Origin: Prolixibacter denitrificans
Lineage (GTDB): Bacteria; Bacteroidota; Bacteroidia; Bacteroidales; Prolixibacteraceae
DNA length: 64,000 nt
Reading direction: 5' to 3'
Assembly (NCBI RefSeq): GCF_003014495.1
Contig: NZ_PYGC01000006.1
Span: 124,001 to 188,000, forward strand
The translations under genes and the position numbers were made by a program. This document shows, piece after piece, positions 55,460 to 63,735 of the stretch. Within the stretch, counting starts at the first letter, position 1; each line of letters begins with the position of its first letter. The notes beneath the pieces were generated by a model, which ran no database searches, was not told where the DNA came from, and saw only the letters and a list, made by a program, of their open reading frames with translations.

Positions 55460-56545
55460 ATGAAGTTGAAGTACGGAATGAATCCTTACCAGGATTATGC
55501 GGAAGTTATCGATCAGTCAAACGCACTAAGCTTATTGAATGGAAATCCAAGTGTCATCAATGTGTTGGATGCCTTGAATTCCTGGCAACTGGTGAAAGAA
55601 GTCAGCCAGACACTGAATGTTGAGTGCAGCACTTCTTTTAAGCATGTAACGCCCTCCGGTGTGGCTATCTTTAAAGATTTAAGTGACAACGAGAAAAAAG
55701 CGTACCTGATAAAGAAACCTTTATCGAACCTGGCTGCGGCTTATGCACGGGCAAGAGGAACCGACCGGTTAGCTTCGTTTGGCGATTTTATTGCTTTGAG
55801 TCATTGTGTCGATAAAGAAACAGCGCAATTGGTCAAATCAGAAGTCTCCGATGGACTTATTGCACCGGAATTCACGGATGAAGCGCTGGAAATTCTGCGT
55901 TCGAAAAAGAAAGGCAATTATGTGATCTTCCAGATAGACAAAGATTTTGAACCCAACGAAATAGAGTCACGGGAGATATTTGGAATCACCATCAAACAAA
56001 AGCGAAATAATCTAAAAATCAACGACGAGCAACTTTCCAACATAGTAACCGAAAATAAGGACATTCCCTCGGATATTCTTTCCGATTTAAAACTCGGAAT
56101 GCTGACGTTAAAATATACGCAGTCGAATTCGATTTGTGTAGTATCGAACGGTCATGTCATTGGTATCGGTTCCGGACAGCAGTCCAGAATTCTCTGTTCA
56201 GGACTGGCATTAACGAAAGCGAATGTCTGGTACCAGAAGAGTAAAATTGATTATTCGTTTTTAGAGCAATTTGAAAACAAGAAACGAACGGATCTGGACC
56301 AATTGATTGAGCAGGAGAGGCAAGAGCGATTTGGAGATAAAATCCTGTTGAACGAACTGCCAAACACCTGTTTGCTTTCCGATGGATTCTTCCCGCAAAA
56401 AGACAATATCGAACTGGCTCACCAGTATGGAATAAAATACATTGCCACGCCCATGGGCTCCATCCGGGATGAGGAAATCATTGAGACAGCCAACAAATAC
56501 GGCATAACCATTATCAATACCGGGGTAAGATTGTTTCATCATTAA
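55460..56545 (+). CDS. stand-alone AICAR formyltransferase (PurH-type, no IMP cyclohydrolase)
   Basis: Transfers a formyl group from 10-formyl-THF to AICAR in purine synthesis. The 361-residue protein begins MKLKYGMNPYQDYAEV and shows LDALNSWQLVKEV (about 36-48), TSFKHVTPSGVAIF (about 57-70, with the active-site Lys-His), ARARGTDRLASFGDFIALS (about 95-113), and LKYTQSNSICVV plus GIGSGQQSRILCSGLA (about 216-252), motifs of the AICAR transformylase half of PurH. The N-terminal MGS-like cyclohydrolase domain is absent, as expected for the stand-alone form found in Bacteroidota and some Firmicutes. An in-frame ATG at 55397 would add 21 residues. Confidence 0.93.
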   Translation: MKLKYGMNPYQDYAEVIDQSNALSLLNGNPSVINVLDALNSWQLVKEVSQTLNVECSTSFKHVTPSGVAIFKDLSDNEKKAYLIKKPLSNLAAAYARARGTDRLASFGDFIALSHCVDKETAQLVKSEVSDGLIAPEFTDEALEILRSKKKGNYVIFQIDKDFEPNEIESREIFGITIKQKRNNLKINDEQLSNIVTENKDIPSDILSDLKLGMLTLKYTQSNSICVVSNGHVIGIGSGQQSRILCSGLALTKANVWYQKSKIDYSFLEQFENKKRTDLDQLIEQERQERFGDKILLNELPNTCLLSDGFFPQKDNIELAHQYGIKYIATPMGSIRDEEIIETANKYGITIINTGVRLFHH

Positions 56546-56908
56546 TGACTGAAGAACGACAAGTCCGCTTATAAAATACAATAATTAAACTTACAGAGAC
56601 GGGGTGCATTTTATAATGTCAACCCCGTTTTTTATTTTCCGAACTGCCCCGGATAATTTTCCTGCCATACAATGCATCGCGTTAATGGTCCGATGTTCCG
56701 GAGAATTTGAAGGCTACGTTTCTGGCTAAAGAAAAAGCTCCAACGGGAATTAATCCTGTTAAATACCGGTTTTAACACAACTCTTTCGTCCCCTCTGCTG
56801 TTATCAAGAACAAGTATAAATAGCCAAGACCATTTTTCTTCAGTATCCTGAAAGACCCCGTATTTTTCAAAAACTATCATAACGATAGGAACATTTAAAA
56901 ACAGAGTT
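56546..56908. other. intergenic region with terminator; no gene seen
   Basis: Holds the terminator at 56599-56636. Remaining sequence is low in coding character; a minus-strand frame in this area overlaps the next gene and is not convincing. Confidence 0.4.
56599..56636 (+). terminator. terminator of the AICAR formyltransferase gene
   Basis: ACGGGGT pairs with ACCCCGT with an inner GCATT/AATGT pairing, followed by TTTTTATTTT. Confidence 0.8.
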
Positions 56909-57388
56909 ATGACAAGAAGAAAGATTTTGATTTCGTTGATGGCTGTATCATTGGGTTTCTTTTTTTTGATAAATGTTGCGAACGCCCAGGTGGTCAGTAA
57001 GACAAAAATGGCAGGAAAGGTCTCTGTGACAATGAAGGTTTTACCGGCTGAAACTTTCGAAGGTGCCGGTGCCGAAATGAAATGGGATGGTGGTGCCAGT
57101 GCGGTAACGATGAATAGTGCGCCAAAACCCAATCACCACTTGGTTGCCTTTCTAAAAGAAGGCGGAAAACCCGTTGAAAACGCTTCGGTTATGATTAGTT
57201 ATCGCGAGCTTTCTCCTGAGAAAAGTGATTGGACTTCATTACCGGTATGTCGCATGCATGTGGCCGGAAAAGGGATGGATACCGCGCATTTTGGTAATAA
57301 CCTGTGGCTGGCCAAGGGCGAGTACGAAGCCCGTGTAACCGTCAATAAAAATCCGGCGGTGACATTCCATTTCGAGTTAACAAAATAA
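56909..57388 (+). CDS. small exported protein, FixH/YtkA-like
   Basis: Exported protein of 159 residues. A signal peptide ends near NVANAQ (about residue 27). The mature part is a beta-sandwich with KVSVTMKVLPAETFEG, HHLVAFLKEGGKPVENASVMISYREL (quoted in part: FLKEGGKPVENASVMISYR) and LWLAKGEYEARVTVNKN, a pattern similar to YtkA-like or FixH-like domains that occur in metal handling or cytochrome oxidase assembly, but I cannot name the family with certainty. The HH and CRMHV (about 110) could bind copper. It is a lone gene followed by a GC-rich tail. Confidence 0.7.
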   Translation: MTRRKILISLMAVSLGFFFLINVANAQVVSKTKMAGKVSVTMKVLPAETFEGAGAEMKWDGGASAVTMNSAPKPNHHLVAFLKEGGKPVENASVMISYRELSPEKSDWTSLPVCRMHVAGKGMDTAHFGNNLWLAKGEYEARVTVNKNPAVTFHFELTK

Positions 57389-57398
57389 AGTTCTAATG

Positions 57399-57440
57399 TA
57401 TTCGAGCCGGGGACGTAATTAAACTCCGGCTCAATTTTTT
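57399..57440 (+). terminator. possible terminator of the FixH/YtkA-like gene
   Basis: GAGCCGGGG and ACTCCGGCTC pair imperfectly around an AT-rich loop, followed by AATTTTTTTC. Confidence 0.75.
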
Positions 57441-57664
57441 TCATCGCTGTCGCATGGTTTCTTTCCTGTGGTTAAAAAATAGCTGAATGACCACACGAAA
57501 GGATTCACGCGATGGCGATTGTTATGTCCGGGCCAAGATCCGGTTTGGACACCACTCGCTATGCAATTCACAAGCCTTGTCCCGATAGCTATCGTGGATT
57601 TGGATACTTTTTCGTCAAGGCAAAAGTACAGGAAGAAGTATTCGAATAAAAGAATTTAACCCCA

Positions 57665-57697
57665 TAAAAAGCCCCTGAAAACTCGTTCCAGGGGCTG
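57665..57697 (-). terminator. terminator of the HU-like relic
   Basis: On the minus strand AGCCCCTG/CAGGGGCT (8 bp) with an 11-base loop is followed by TTTTTA. It points away from the plus-strand genes. Confidence 0.85.
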
Positions 57698-57715
57698 AAT
57701 AAGGACAGTGATATC

Positions 57716-57892
57716 CTAACGCGGAGCGAAGGTGGCTTTTTCCAGCGCCTCTTTCATTTCCTTACCGGGACGGAAGCAGATATCCATTCCTTCCTTCCGG
57801 TTGGGTGAAAGCCTTGTTTGATGAACGCCAACAGAGCTTATCCCCCTGGCATTTGCTTTATGGTGGCATATCGAGTCGACACGCATCTTCAT
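57716..57892 (-). pseudogene. HU/IHF-like DNA-binding protein remnant
   Basis: An ORF of 58 residues (too short to be a full HU, about 90-130) with C-terminal hallmarks NRKEGMDICFRPGKEMKEALEKA (in part: MDICFRPGKEMKEALEKA), matching the conserved FxPGKxLK end of HU family proteins. The first half, MKMRVDSICHHKANARGISS, is not recognisable beyond weak similarity. In-frame codons continue upstream for a further 25 without a stop and run towards the start of the histidine kinase gene. A terminator lies just downstream, so this is probably a truncated old gene. It could instead be a short functional protein. Confidence 0.5.
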
Positions 57893-57975
57893 TGGAAAAT
57901 ATGTTTTTACTGGTAAAAGAGGAAGTAAAGCGGAAGGATTAGTAAGACAGATATTGATTAGCTTTACTAAAAAAA

Positions 57976-58929
57976 ATGTTGCTCAAGGTTGCCCTCTTGT
58001 TGTCGATGATGATTCAAATCGGTGCTGCTGTTATCGCCATCGGTTTGATTCGCCGTACTCGGTATAACGTATCCTGGATATTAATTTCAGCGGGATTCGT
58101 TTTAATGGCCCTTCGGCGATTGTTTGATTTCTCGACCCTTTTCTGGGAAAATCACCTGTTTTCCGGAGCCGATGTGAACAGTTGGATGGGAATTCTGATA
58201 TCGTTGCTAATGTTTATCGGAGTCATATTCATTAGGCAAATATTCAATCTTCAGCAGCGGATTGATGAACTACGAAAAGTGAGCGAAATGAGGGTGTTGT
58301 CGGCGGTTATCGAGGGAGAGGAAAGGGCCCGGCAGAATTTTGCGCGCGACCTGCATGACGGTTTAGGGCCGTTGTTATCCTCTATTAAAATGACAGCCAG
58401 CGCCATTGATACAACGAAGCTGGATGAAGCAAACCGGCGGATTGTGGAACGTACCTGCCAGACTTCGGATGATGCCATTGTTTCGCTGAAGGAAATATCC
58501 AATCATCTGAGTCCGCACCTGCTGAAGAATTATGGTTTGACAAAGGCCCTGGAGACTTTTGCAGCCGGCCTGATGGAGGGAACTTCCATTGAGTTTGTGA
58601 TGGATTCGGAAATTCGGGAAAAACGGTATTCCTATAAAATTGAAATTACCCTTTACCGGATTGTATCGGAGTTACTGAACAACAGTCTGAAACATGCTGA
58701 CCCCGGCAGGATAACGCTTAAAATTCAGGAAGAAGGTGGTAAATTGTCCTTGTCTTACCAGGACGATGGAATCGGGTATGATCCTAAAGAGTTAGCCACT
58801 GAGCCGGATTCGGATAAAATGGGACTCGACAATATCGGTTCACGCATAAAATCGCTTAACGGTGAAATGGATATTCACTCTCTTCCCGGAGAGGGATTTA
58901 ACCTGACACTTCAAATACCTGTGAAATGA
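57976..58929 (+). CDS. sensor histidine kinase (HisKA_3/NarX type)
   Basis: Membrane sensor of 317 residues. Three hydrophobic helices (about 2-20, 29-47, 68-88) with no extracytoplasmic domain to speak of, a coiled coil (about 92-110, QQRIDELRKVSE), the dimerisation/phosphoacceptor part ARQNFARDLHDGLGPLL with the His in DLHDG (about 126), and an ATPase domain (about 215-317) with ELLNNSLKHAD, YQDDGIGYDP and MGLDNIGSRIKSLNGEM. It probably senses membrane or intracellular state. It overlaps the response regulator by four bases (ATGA), so the two form one transcription unit. Confidence 0.93.
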   Translation: MLLKVALLLSMMIQIGAAVIAIGLIRRTRYNVSWILISAGFVLMALRRLFDFSTLFWENHLFSGADVNSWMGILISLLMFIGVIFIRQIFNLQQRIDELRKVSEMRVLSAVIEGEERARQNFARDLHDGLGPLLSSIKMTASAIDTTKLDEANRRIVERTCQTSDDAIVSLKEISNHLSPHLLKNYGLTKALETFAAGLMEGTSIEFVMDSEIREKRYSYKIEITLYRIVSELLNNSLKHADPGRITLKIQEEGGKLSLSYQDDGIGYDPKELATEPDSDKMGLDNIGSRIKSLNGEMDIHSLPGEGFNLTLQIPVK

Positions 58930-59567
58930 AAAAACTGAATATATACCTGGTTGATGATCATGCTTTGTTTCGTGAGGGACTACGCTTTTTGTTGTCGGAT
59001 ATGGGGGCGGTCGATACGATATATGAAGCAGAGAATGGCGAGCAGTTTATTCGTATGTTGCCGGAGCATCCGGCGGGTTTGGTGTTGCTGGATATTGAAA
59101 TGCCGGAGATGGGAGGAATTGAGGCGGCGCAAAAGGCATTGGCCATTCAACCGGATTTGAAGATCATTGCATTGTCGATGTATTCGGATGAGAATTACTA
59201 TTTGAGCATGATTGATGCCGGGGCCCAGGGATTCCTGCTGAAGAATTCGAGCTTTGATGAAGTGAAGCGGGCCATCACCGAGGTAGCCGCTGGAAAGACG
59301 TATTTTTCAGCCGAGATATTAAAGTCCATCTTGCAAAGCATGAAAAGCAGGAAGGATGAATCGAAAGACAATGAACTGACCGAGCGGGAAGCAGAGATTC
59401 TTTGTCAGATTTGCAATGGATTGTCGAATAATGAGATTGGCGAATTGCTGTCCATCAGTAAGCGAACGGTGGATAAACACAGGGAAAATTTACTGCAGAA
59501 AACACAGTCTCGGAATACAGCCAACCTGGTCATTTACGCGATCAGGCATGGTTATTACAATGTGTAA
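58926..59567 (+). CDS. NarL/FixJ-family response regulator
   Basis: DNA-binding response regulator of 213 residues, partner of the kinase above. The receiver domain (about 1-120) has YLVDDHALFREG at the start (acidic pair), LLDIEMPEMGG with the phosphorylated Asp (about 56), ALSMYSDENY and GFLLKNSSFDEV with the conserved Lys (about 108). A LuxR-type helix-turn-helix (about 145-213) follows: LTEREAEILCQICNG, LSNNEIGELLSISKRTVDKH. Followed by a region with paired palindromes and then a porin gene on the same strand. Confidence 0.95.
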   Translation: MKKLNIYLVDDHALFREGLRFLLSDMGAVDTIYEAENGEQFIRMLPEHPAGLVLLDIEMPEMGGIEAAQKALAIQPDLKIIALSMYSDENYYLSMIDAGAQGFLLKNSSFDEVKRAITEVAAGKTYFSAEILKSILQSMKSRKDESKDNELTEREAEILCQICNGLSNNEIGELLSISKRTVDKHRENLLQKTQSRNTANLVIYAIRHGYYNV

Positions 59568-59617
59568 ATACGTATAAAGACGTAGTATCTCAAATACGTA
59601 TTTGTACTGTTTCAGTA
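59568..59617 (+). promoter_or_regulatory. paired ATACGTAT palindromes and TACTG..CAGTA element upstream of the porin gene
   Basis: ATACGTAT occurs at 59568-59575 and again at 59594-59601 (26 bases apart, about 2.5 helix turns), and TACTGTTTCAGTA at 59605-59617 is a further inverted repeat. They lie between the response-regulator stop and the porin ATG at 59666. Candidate binding sites for the adjacent regulator; unproven. Confidence 0.5.
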
Positions 59618-59665
59618 GTACAGAGGGCACGGTAATTTTAACATCGATTACCAAACCCGCAAAGC

Positions 59666-60985
59666 ATGTACAGGAATAGTAACGCCGGTGGTTTGAAAAA
59701 TATCAGCCGGTTATCTGTCAAAAGTTCCCTTCTCTTTTCTATCATTTTATTTACCAAATCTTTTGCATGGGGCCAATTGCAGGTAGATGCACAGTACCGG
59801 AACCGTTTTGAAGTGAGAGATGGTTACCGGCAGCTGACGTCTGACGGAATGACCCCGGCGGTTTTTATTTCGCAACGAACCCGGCTGTCGGTTCACTATG
59901 AAACTGACGGTTTAAAAGTGACGTTCACCCCCCAGGATGTCCGCGTTTGGGGTGATGAACAACTTGCCAGCTCCACCGGCGTATATGGCGATGCGGCTTC
60001 GCTCGATCTGTTCGAAGCTTTTGTTGAGGTTCGAACCGGAAACGCCGGTTGGCTTTCCATCGGTCGTCAGCCATTGGTTTACGACAACCAGCGCATTCTA
60101 GGCGCCCGTAACTGGAACCAGAACGGACTGGCCTACGACGCCCTGGTTTGGAAATGGCAATCGGAAGACTGGAGCGTTCATCTTGGAACGAGCTGGAATT
60201 CAACGGGCGAAAATATCTCTGAAAATTATTATCCTTCCGACCGAATAAAATCATTGAGTTTTCTCTGGCTGCAACGTATTGTGTCAAAAGATTGGCAGAT
60301 CTCGTTTTCTCATGTGGCTTCCGGAGTGACTAGGTCGGATGCAGATAATCACCTTTACTTCCGGCAGACAACCGGTGTTTATTCAATCTGGCAAAAGGAG
60401 GATTGGCAGGCCCGGGGCAATCTTTATTACCAATTCGGAAAGAATCGGACCGGAACGAACGTAAGCGCTTTGTTGTTGGATGCCGAAGTTACTTACCGAA
60501 CAGGACGACTGGAGCCAGGTGTTGGGCTAAGCTATTTGTCAGGAAACAGCCAAACCGGGAGCGGACAAAAGACAGATCACCTGTTTGATGTTTTGTATGG
60601 AGCCCGACACCGTTTTTTCGGAGGGATGGACTATTACAGGAGTTTCACCACACAAACGCAGCAGGCGGGATTGGTCGATTATCATTTCTTCATCAATGGC
60701 AAACTTGCAGCCAAAACAAGCCTGACCAATACCTTTCACTATTTTCAACTGGCCCAAACCAATCAGGACACTCCAACGAACAAGAACCTGGGGTATGAAA
60801 ACGATCTGGTAATAAAACATCAACTGACTGGATGGGGTGTTTTGGAAGGAGGATACCTGTTTTACTGTCCTTCTCAATCGCTGAAGACCCTGCAGGGAAT
60901 TTCGACTGGCCGGTTTTCACAATTCTTTTACCTGCAACTGACCCTTACTCCGACACTTTTTCGAAACCAACAATCCAATATATAA
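59666..60985 (+). CDS. outer-membrane porin, alginate-export family
   Basis: Outer-membrane beta-barrel of 439 residues. A basic N-terminus plus signal (ending near FAWGQ, about residue 36) is followed by alginate-export-domain hallmarks: VDAQYRNRFEVRDGYR (about 40-55), ISQRTRLSVHYE (about 69-80), DVRVWGDEQL (about 92-101), LFEAFVEVR and LSIGRQPLVYDNQRILG (about 130-146). It is probably a passive pore. Only two bases separate it from pstS, so it is likely an anion or phosphate channel serving the Pst importer (inference from context); nothing in the sequence shows substrate. Confidence 0.88.
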   Translation: MYRNSNAGGLKNISRLSVKSSLLFSIILFTKSFAWGQLQVDAQYRNRFEVRDGYRQLTSDGMTPAVFISQRTRLSVHYETDGLKVTFTPQDVRVWGDEQLASSTGVYGDAASLDLFEAFVEVRTGNAGWLSIGRQPLVYDNQRILGARNWNQNGLAYDALVWKWQSEDWSVHLGTSWNSTGENISENYYPSDRIKSLSFLWLQRIVSKDWQISFSHVASGVTRSDADNHLYFRQTTGVYSIWQKEDWQARGNLYYQFGKNRTGTNVSALLLDAEVTYRTGRLEPGVGLSYLSGNSQTGSGQKTDHLFDVLYGARHRFFGGMDYYRSFTTQTQQAGLVDYHFFINGKLAAKTSLTNTFHYFQLAQTNQDTPTNKNLGYENDLVIKHQLTGWGVLEGGYLFYCPSQSLKTLQGISTGRFSQFFYLQLTLTPTLFRNQQSNI

Positions 60986-60987
60986 GC

Positions 60988-61932
60988 ATGATGAAAGCAG
61001 AAAAACTGAGTGTACTACTGGTTGTAATTGTTTTGCTGTCGGCTTGTTCTTCCGGTAGGAAAAAAGAGCAAACGATTAGCTTGTCAGGTGCTTTTGCCCT
61101 GTACCCGCTGGTGGTTAAATGGAGCGAAGAATACCAGAATGAGCATCCCGGTATCCGGTTTAATATCTCGGCCGGAGGTGCCGGCAAAGGGATGGCTGAT
61201 GCTCTTTCAGAAACGGTCGATTTGGGTATGTTTTCACGGGCGATTTCGCCGGAGGAGAAAGCAAAAGGTGTTTGGTGGGTCGCGGTGACCAAGGATGCTG
61301 TAATTCCTACCGTGAATGTTGCGAACCCTGTTTGGCCGGTTATTCAAAAGCGGGGGCTGACCCATGATGAACTTCGCCGGATTTATGTAACCGGCGAAAT
61401 TATCCGCTGGAATCAATTGCCCGGCATTTCCATCGATGAAGCCATTAATGTCTACACTCGTTCCGATGCCTGTGGTGCGGCCGGTACCTGGGCGGCTTAC
61501 CTGGGCGGCCGTCAGGAGGACCTGAAAGGAATCGGTGTGTTTGGCGATCCGGGTCTGGCGGATGCCGTGGTGAAAGATGAAAAAGGGGTAGGGTACAACA
61601 ATACCATCTACCTGTACAATGTGAAAACGGGGCGTAAGAACCCCGGTATTGAGGTTATTCCCATCGATGTGAACGGGAATGGGACAATCGATGCCAATGA
61701 AAATTTCTACGATACGTTCAATCAGGTTTTGGAGGCTATTGGAAATGGAGCGTATCCTTCGCCGCCGGCGAGAGACCTGTACCTGGTAGCGAAGGGCAAA
61801 CCTCAAAAGCAGGCGACGCTCGACTTTTTGAAATGGATTGTGACCAAAGGACAGGTTTTCGTATCGGAAGCCGGTTATGTGCCATTGCCGAAAGAAGTAC
61901 TGGATGAACAGGTGACAAAACTTCAACAGTAA
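60988..61932 (+). CDS. pstS: phosphate-binding protein PstS-like, lipoprotein
   Basis: Periplasmic phosphate-binding lipoprotein of 314 residues; lipobox LLSAC (Cys at about residue 20), then ISLSGAFALYPLVVKWSEEYQ (quoted in part: GAFALYPLVVKW) with the PstS-type SGAxxxxP loop, FNISAGGAGKGMADAL (about 59-74) and NVYTRSDACGAAGTWAAYLGG (about 154-174). Residues about 227-238, DVNGNGTIDANE, form a canonical EF-hand loop (Asp, Asn, Asn, Gly, Ile, Asp, Glu). Start at 60988 is fixed by the porin stop and the lipobox. First of the Pst genes; ends just before pstC. Confidence 0.9.
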   Translation: MMKAEKLSVLLVVIVLLSACSSGRKKEQTISLSGAFALYPLVVKWSEEYQNEHPGIRFNISAGGAGKGMADALSETVDLGMFSRAISPEEKAKGVWWVAVTKDAVIPTVNVANPVWPVIQKRGLTHDELRRIYVTGEIIRWNQLPGISIDEAINVYTRSDACGAAGTWAAYLGGRQEDLKGIGVFGDPGLADAVVKDEKGVGYNNTIYLYNVKTGRKNPGIEVIPIDVNGNGTIDANENFYDTFNQVLEAIGNGAYPSPPARDLYLVAKGKPQKQATLDFLKWIVTKGQVFVSEAGYVPLPKEVLDEQVTKLQQ

Positions 61933-61989
61933 ACTCCGGATTTGGGGAAGGGACAAGGAAAGTATGGGTGAATCAAGAGAAAGAATGCC

Positions 61990-62877
61990 ATGAACAGGAT
62001 CAGACGAATTAGCGATTTATTGGTCAATATATGGATGCGTGCCGGGCTCTATTTCCTGCTGGCGCTCCCTGTATTAATCGGCGTGGGGCTTTATTGGAAG
62101 GCAGCACCGATAATTGGCGGGCACTCTTTGAGGGATCTGTTATTTTCGCGGCAATGGTTCCCGATGAAAGGGGAATTCGGATTCATGCCCTTTATCTACA
62201 GTTCCGCTTATGTCACGGTTCTGGCGTTTATTCTCTCAGCCCCGTTATGCCTGTTTGCCGCCATCTATCTGACCCAGTTCGGGAAACATCGATTGTTACA
62301 GGTGATGCTGCCGGTAATTGATATTTTGGCGGGCATTCCTTCGGTGGTGTACGGAGTGTGGGGCGTGCTGGTGATTGTTCCCGCTGTCGCGGAATATGTG
62401 GCTCCTTTGTTCGGAGTAGCCAGTTCGGGTTATTCTCTTCTTTCAGGGGGAATCGTGCTGGCGGTGATGTGCATTCCGTATATGTTGAATATGCTCATCG
62501 AAGTATTTCAGACCATCCCGGTAGGAATGAAAGAGGCGTCATTGTCGCTGGGAGCAACGCACTGGGAGATGGTGAAGCATGTGATCATCAGGAAAGGGTT
62601 TCCGGGAATCCTCTCTGCATTTGGCCTTGGGATAGCTAAAGCTTTTGGTGAAACCATTGCTGTGTTGATGGTGGTAGGTAACACCCTCGATATTTCGGTT
62701 TCACCGTTTAGTCCGGGGTATCCGTTACCTGCATTAATTGCCAATAATTACGGAGAAATGATGTCTATCCCTGATTATGATTCGGCCTTGATGTTTGCCG
62801 CGCTACTGCTGTTTGTGATTATTCTGATCATTAACCTGTTTTTCAGGTATTTTATTCATCAAACGGAAAAGATATGA
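61990..62877 (+). CDS. pstC: phosphate ABC transporter permease PstC
   Basis: Inner-membrane permease of the high-affinity phosphate importer, 295 residues with six hydrophobic helices. The family motifs are GIPSVVYGVWG (about 116-126) and the EAA-like cytoplasmic loop GMKEASLSLGATHWEMVKHV (about 179-198). It lies 57 bases after pstS and overlaps the next gene by four bases (ATGA), indicating coupling. It matches PstC rather than PstA by its long N-terminus and GIPSVVYG position. Confidence 0.94.
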   Translation: MNRIRRISDLLVNIWMRAGLYFLLALPVLIGVGLYWKAAPIIGGHSLRDLLFSRQWFPMKGEFGFMPFIYSSAYVTVLAFILSAPLCLFAAIYLTQFGKHRLLQVMLPVIDILAGIPSVVYGVWGVLVIVPAVAEYVAPLFGVASSGYSLLSGGIVLAVMCIPYMLNMLIEVFQTIPVGMKEASLSLGATHWEMVKHVIIRKGFPGILSAFGLGIAKAFGETIAVLMVVGNTLDISVSPFSPGYPLPALIANNYGEMMSIPDYDSALMFAALLLFVIILIINLFFRYFIHQTEKI

Positions 62878-63728
62878 GAACGTGGAAAGTTTGGGAGCAA
62901 CAGCTTGCCAGGGGAATTTCATTTCTGGCGGCTTACTCCGTAATCTTCATTCTGTTGTTTCTTCTCTTTGTGGTGTTTAGCAAAGGGCTCAAAGCACTTT
63001 CGTGGGAAACGATTTTTAGTTTGCCGAAAGGGGGATATTATTTCGGTGGCGAAGGAGGAATTCTGAATGCGATTGTTGGCTCATTTTATCTTTCGGTGGG
63101 GGCCACAATTCTGGCTGTGATTATTGGCGTGCCGGCGGCGCTGTTTATCAATGTGCAGCTTATCCGGCTAAAAAGGACGCAAAATACCATTCGTTACCTG
63201 CTCGATGCCTTATGGGGAATCCCTTCCATTGTTTACGGTGCTTTTGGTTTTACATTGATGCTGCTGTTGGGGTTGCATGCTTCGTTGCTTGCCGGAATTA
63301 TCACCGTTGCCCTGCTGATAACGCCTATCCTGGTTCGGGCCTTCGACGAGGTACTGAAAACGATTCCGGTGGAATTACAAGAGGCCTCTTTTTCGTTGGG
63401 TTCTACCAAAACGGAAACAGCGCTGCGGGTCATCTTCAAACAGGGACTGGCCGGGTTTATCACGGCATTGCTGCTGGCTTTCGGCCGGGGAATTGGCGAC
63501 GCTGCTTCGGTGCTCTTCACAGCTGGTTATACCGACAATATTCCGGTTACGCTCGATGAGCCGGTGGCGACATTGCCACTTTCCATCTTCTTTCAACTCA
63601 GTTCCCCGATTGAGGAGGTCAGGGAAAGGGCTTATGCTGCAGCGGTGGTGCTGACATTCTTTATCCTGCTGATTAGCGTTTCTGCCCGGTTTTTATCAAA
63701 ACGGTATGCTAAGAACATCATCAAATAG
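62874..63728 (+). CDS. pstA: phosphate ABC transporter permease PstA
   Basis: Second permease, 284 residues, six helices. It has GGEGGILNAIVGSFYLSVGA (about 58-77), the PstA signature WGIPSIVYGAFGF (about 118-130), and the EAA loop VELQEASFSLGSTKTETALRV (about 163-183). Followed by pstB after 7 bases. Confidence 0.94.
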   Translation: MRTWKVWEQQLARGISFLAAYSVIFILLFLLFVVFSKGLKALSWETIFSLPKGGYYFGGEGGILNAIVGSFYLSVGATILAVIIGVPAALFINVQLIRLKRTQNTIRYLLDALWGIPSIVYGAFGFTLMLLLGLHASLLAGIITVALLITPILVRAFDEVLKTIPVELQEASFSLGSTKTETALRVIFKQGLAGFITALLLAFGRGIGDAASVLFTAGYTDNIPVTLDEPVATLPLSIFFQLSSPIEEVRERAYAAAVVLTFFILLISVSARFLSKRYAKNIIK

Positions 63729-63735
63729 AAAGGCC

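Larger units (their letters stand above)
57389..57975. other. intergenic region with HU-like relic on the minus strand
   Basis: Contains the HU-like relic (57716-57892) and its terminator (57665-57697). A hairpin GAGCCGGGGACGTAATTAAACTCCGGCTC-like sequence follows the previous gene near 57400-57430 and probably ends it. No other gene seen. Confidence 0.5.

Noticed and set aside
56632-57132. 166-residue minus-strand ORF
   Set aside because: Half lies opposite the signal-peptide gene at 56909, and the rest has no family resemblance.
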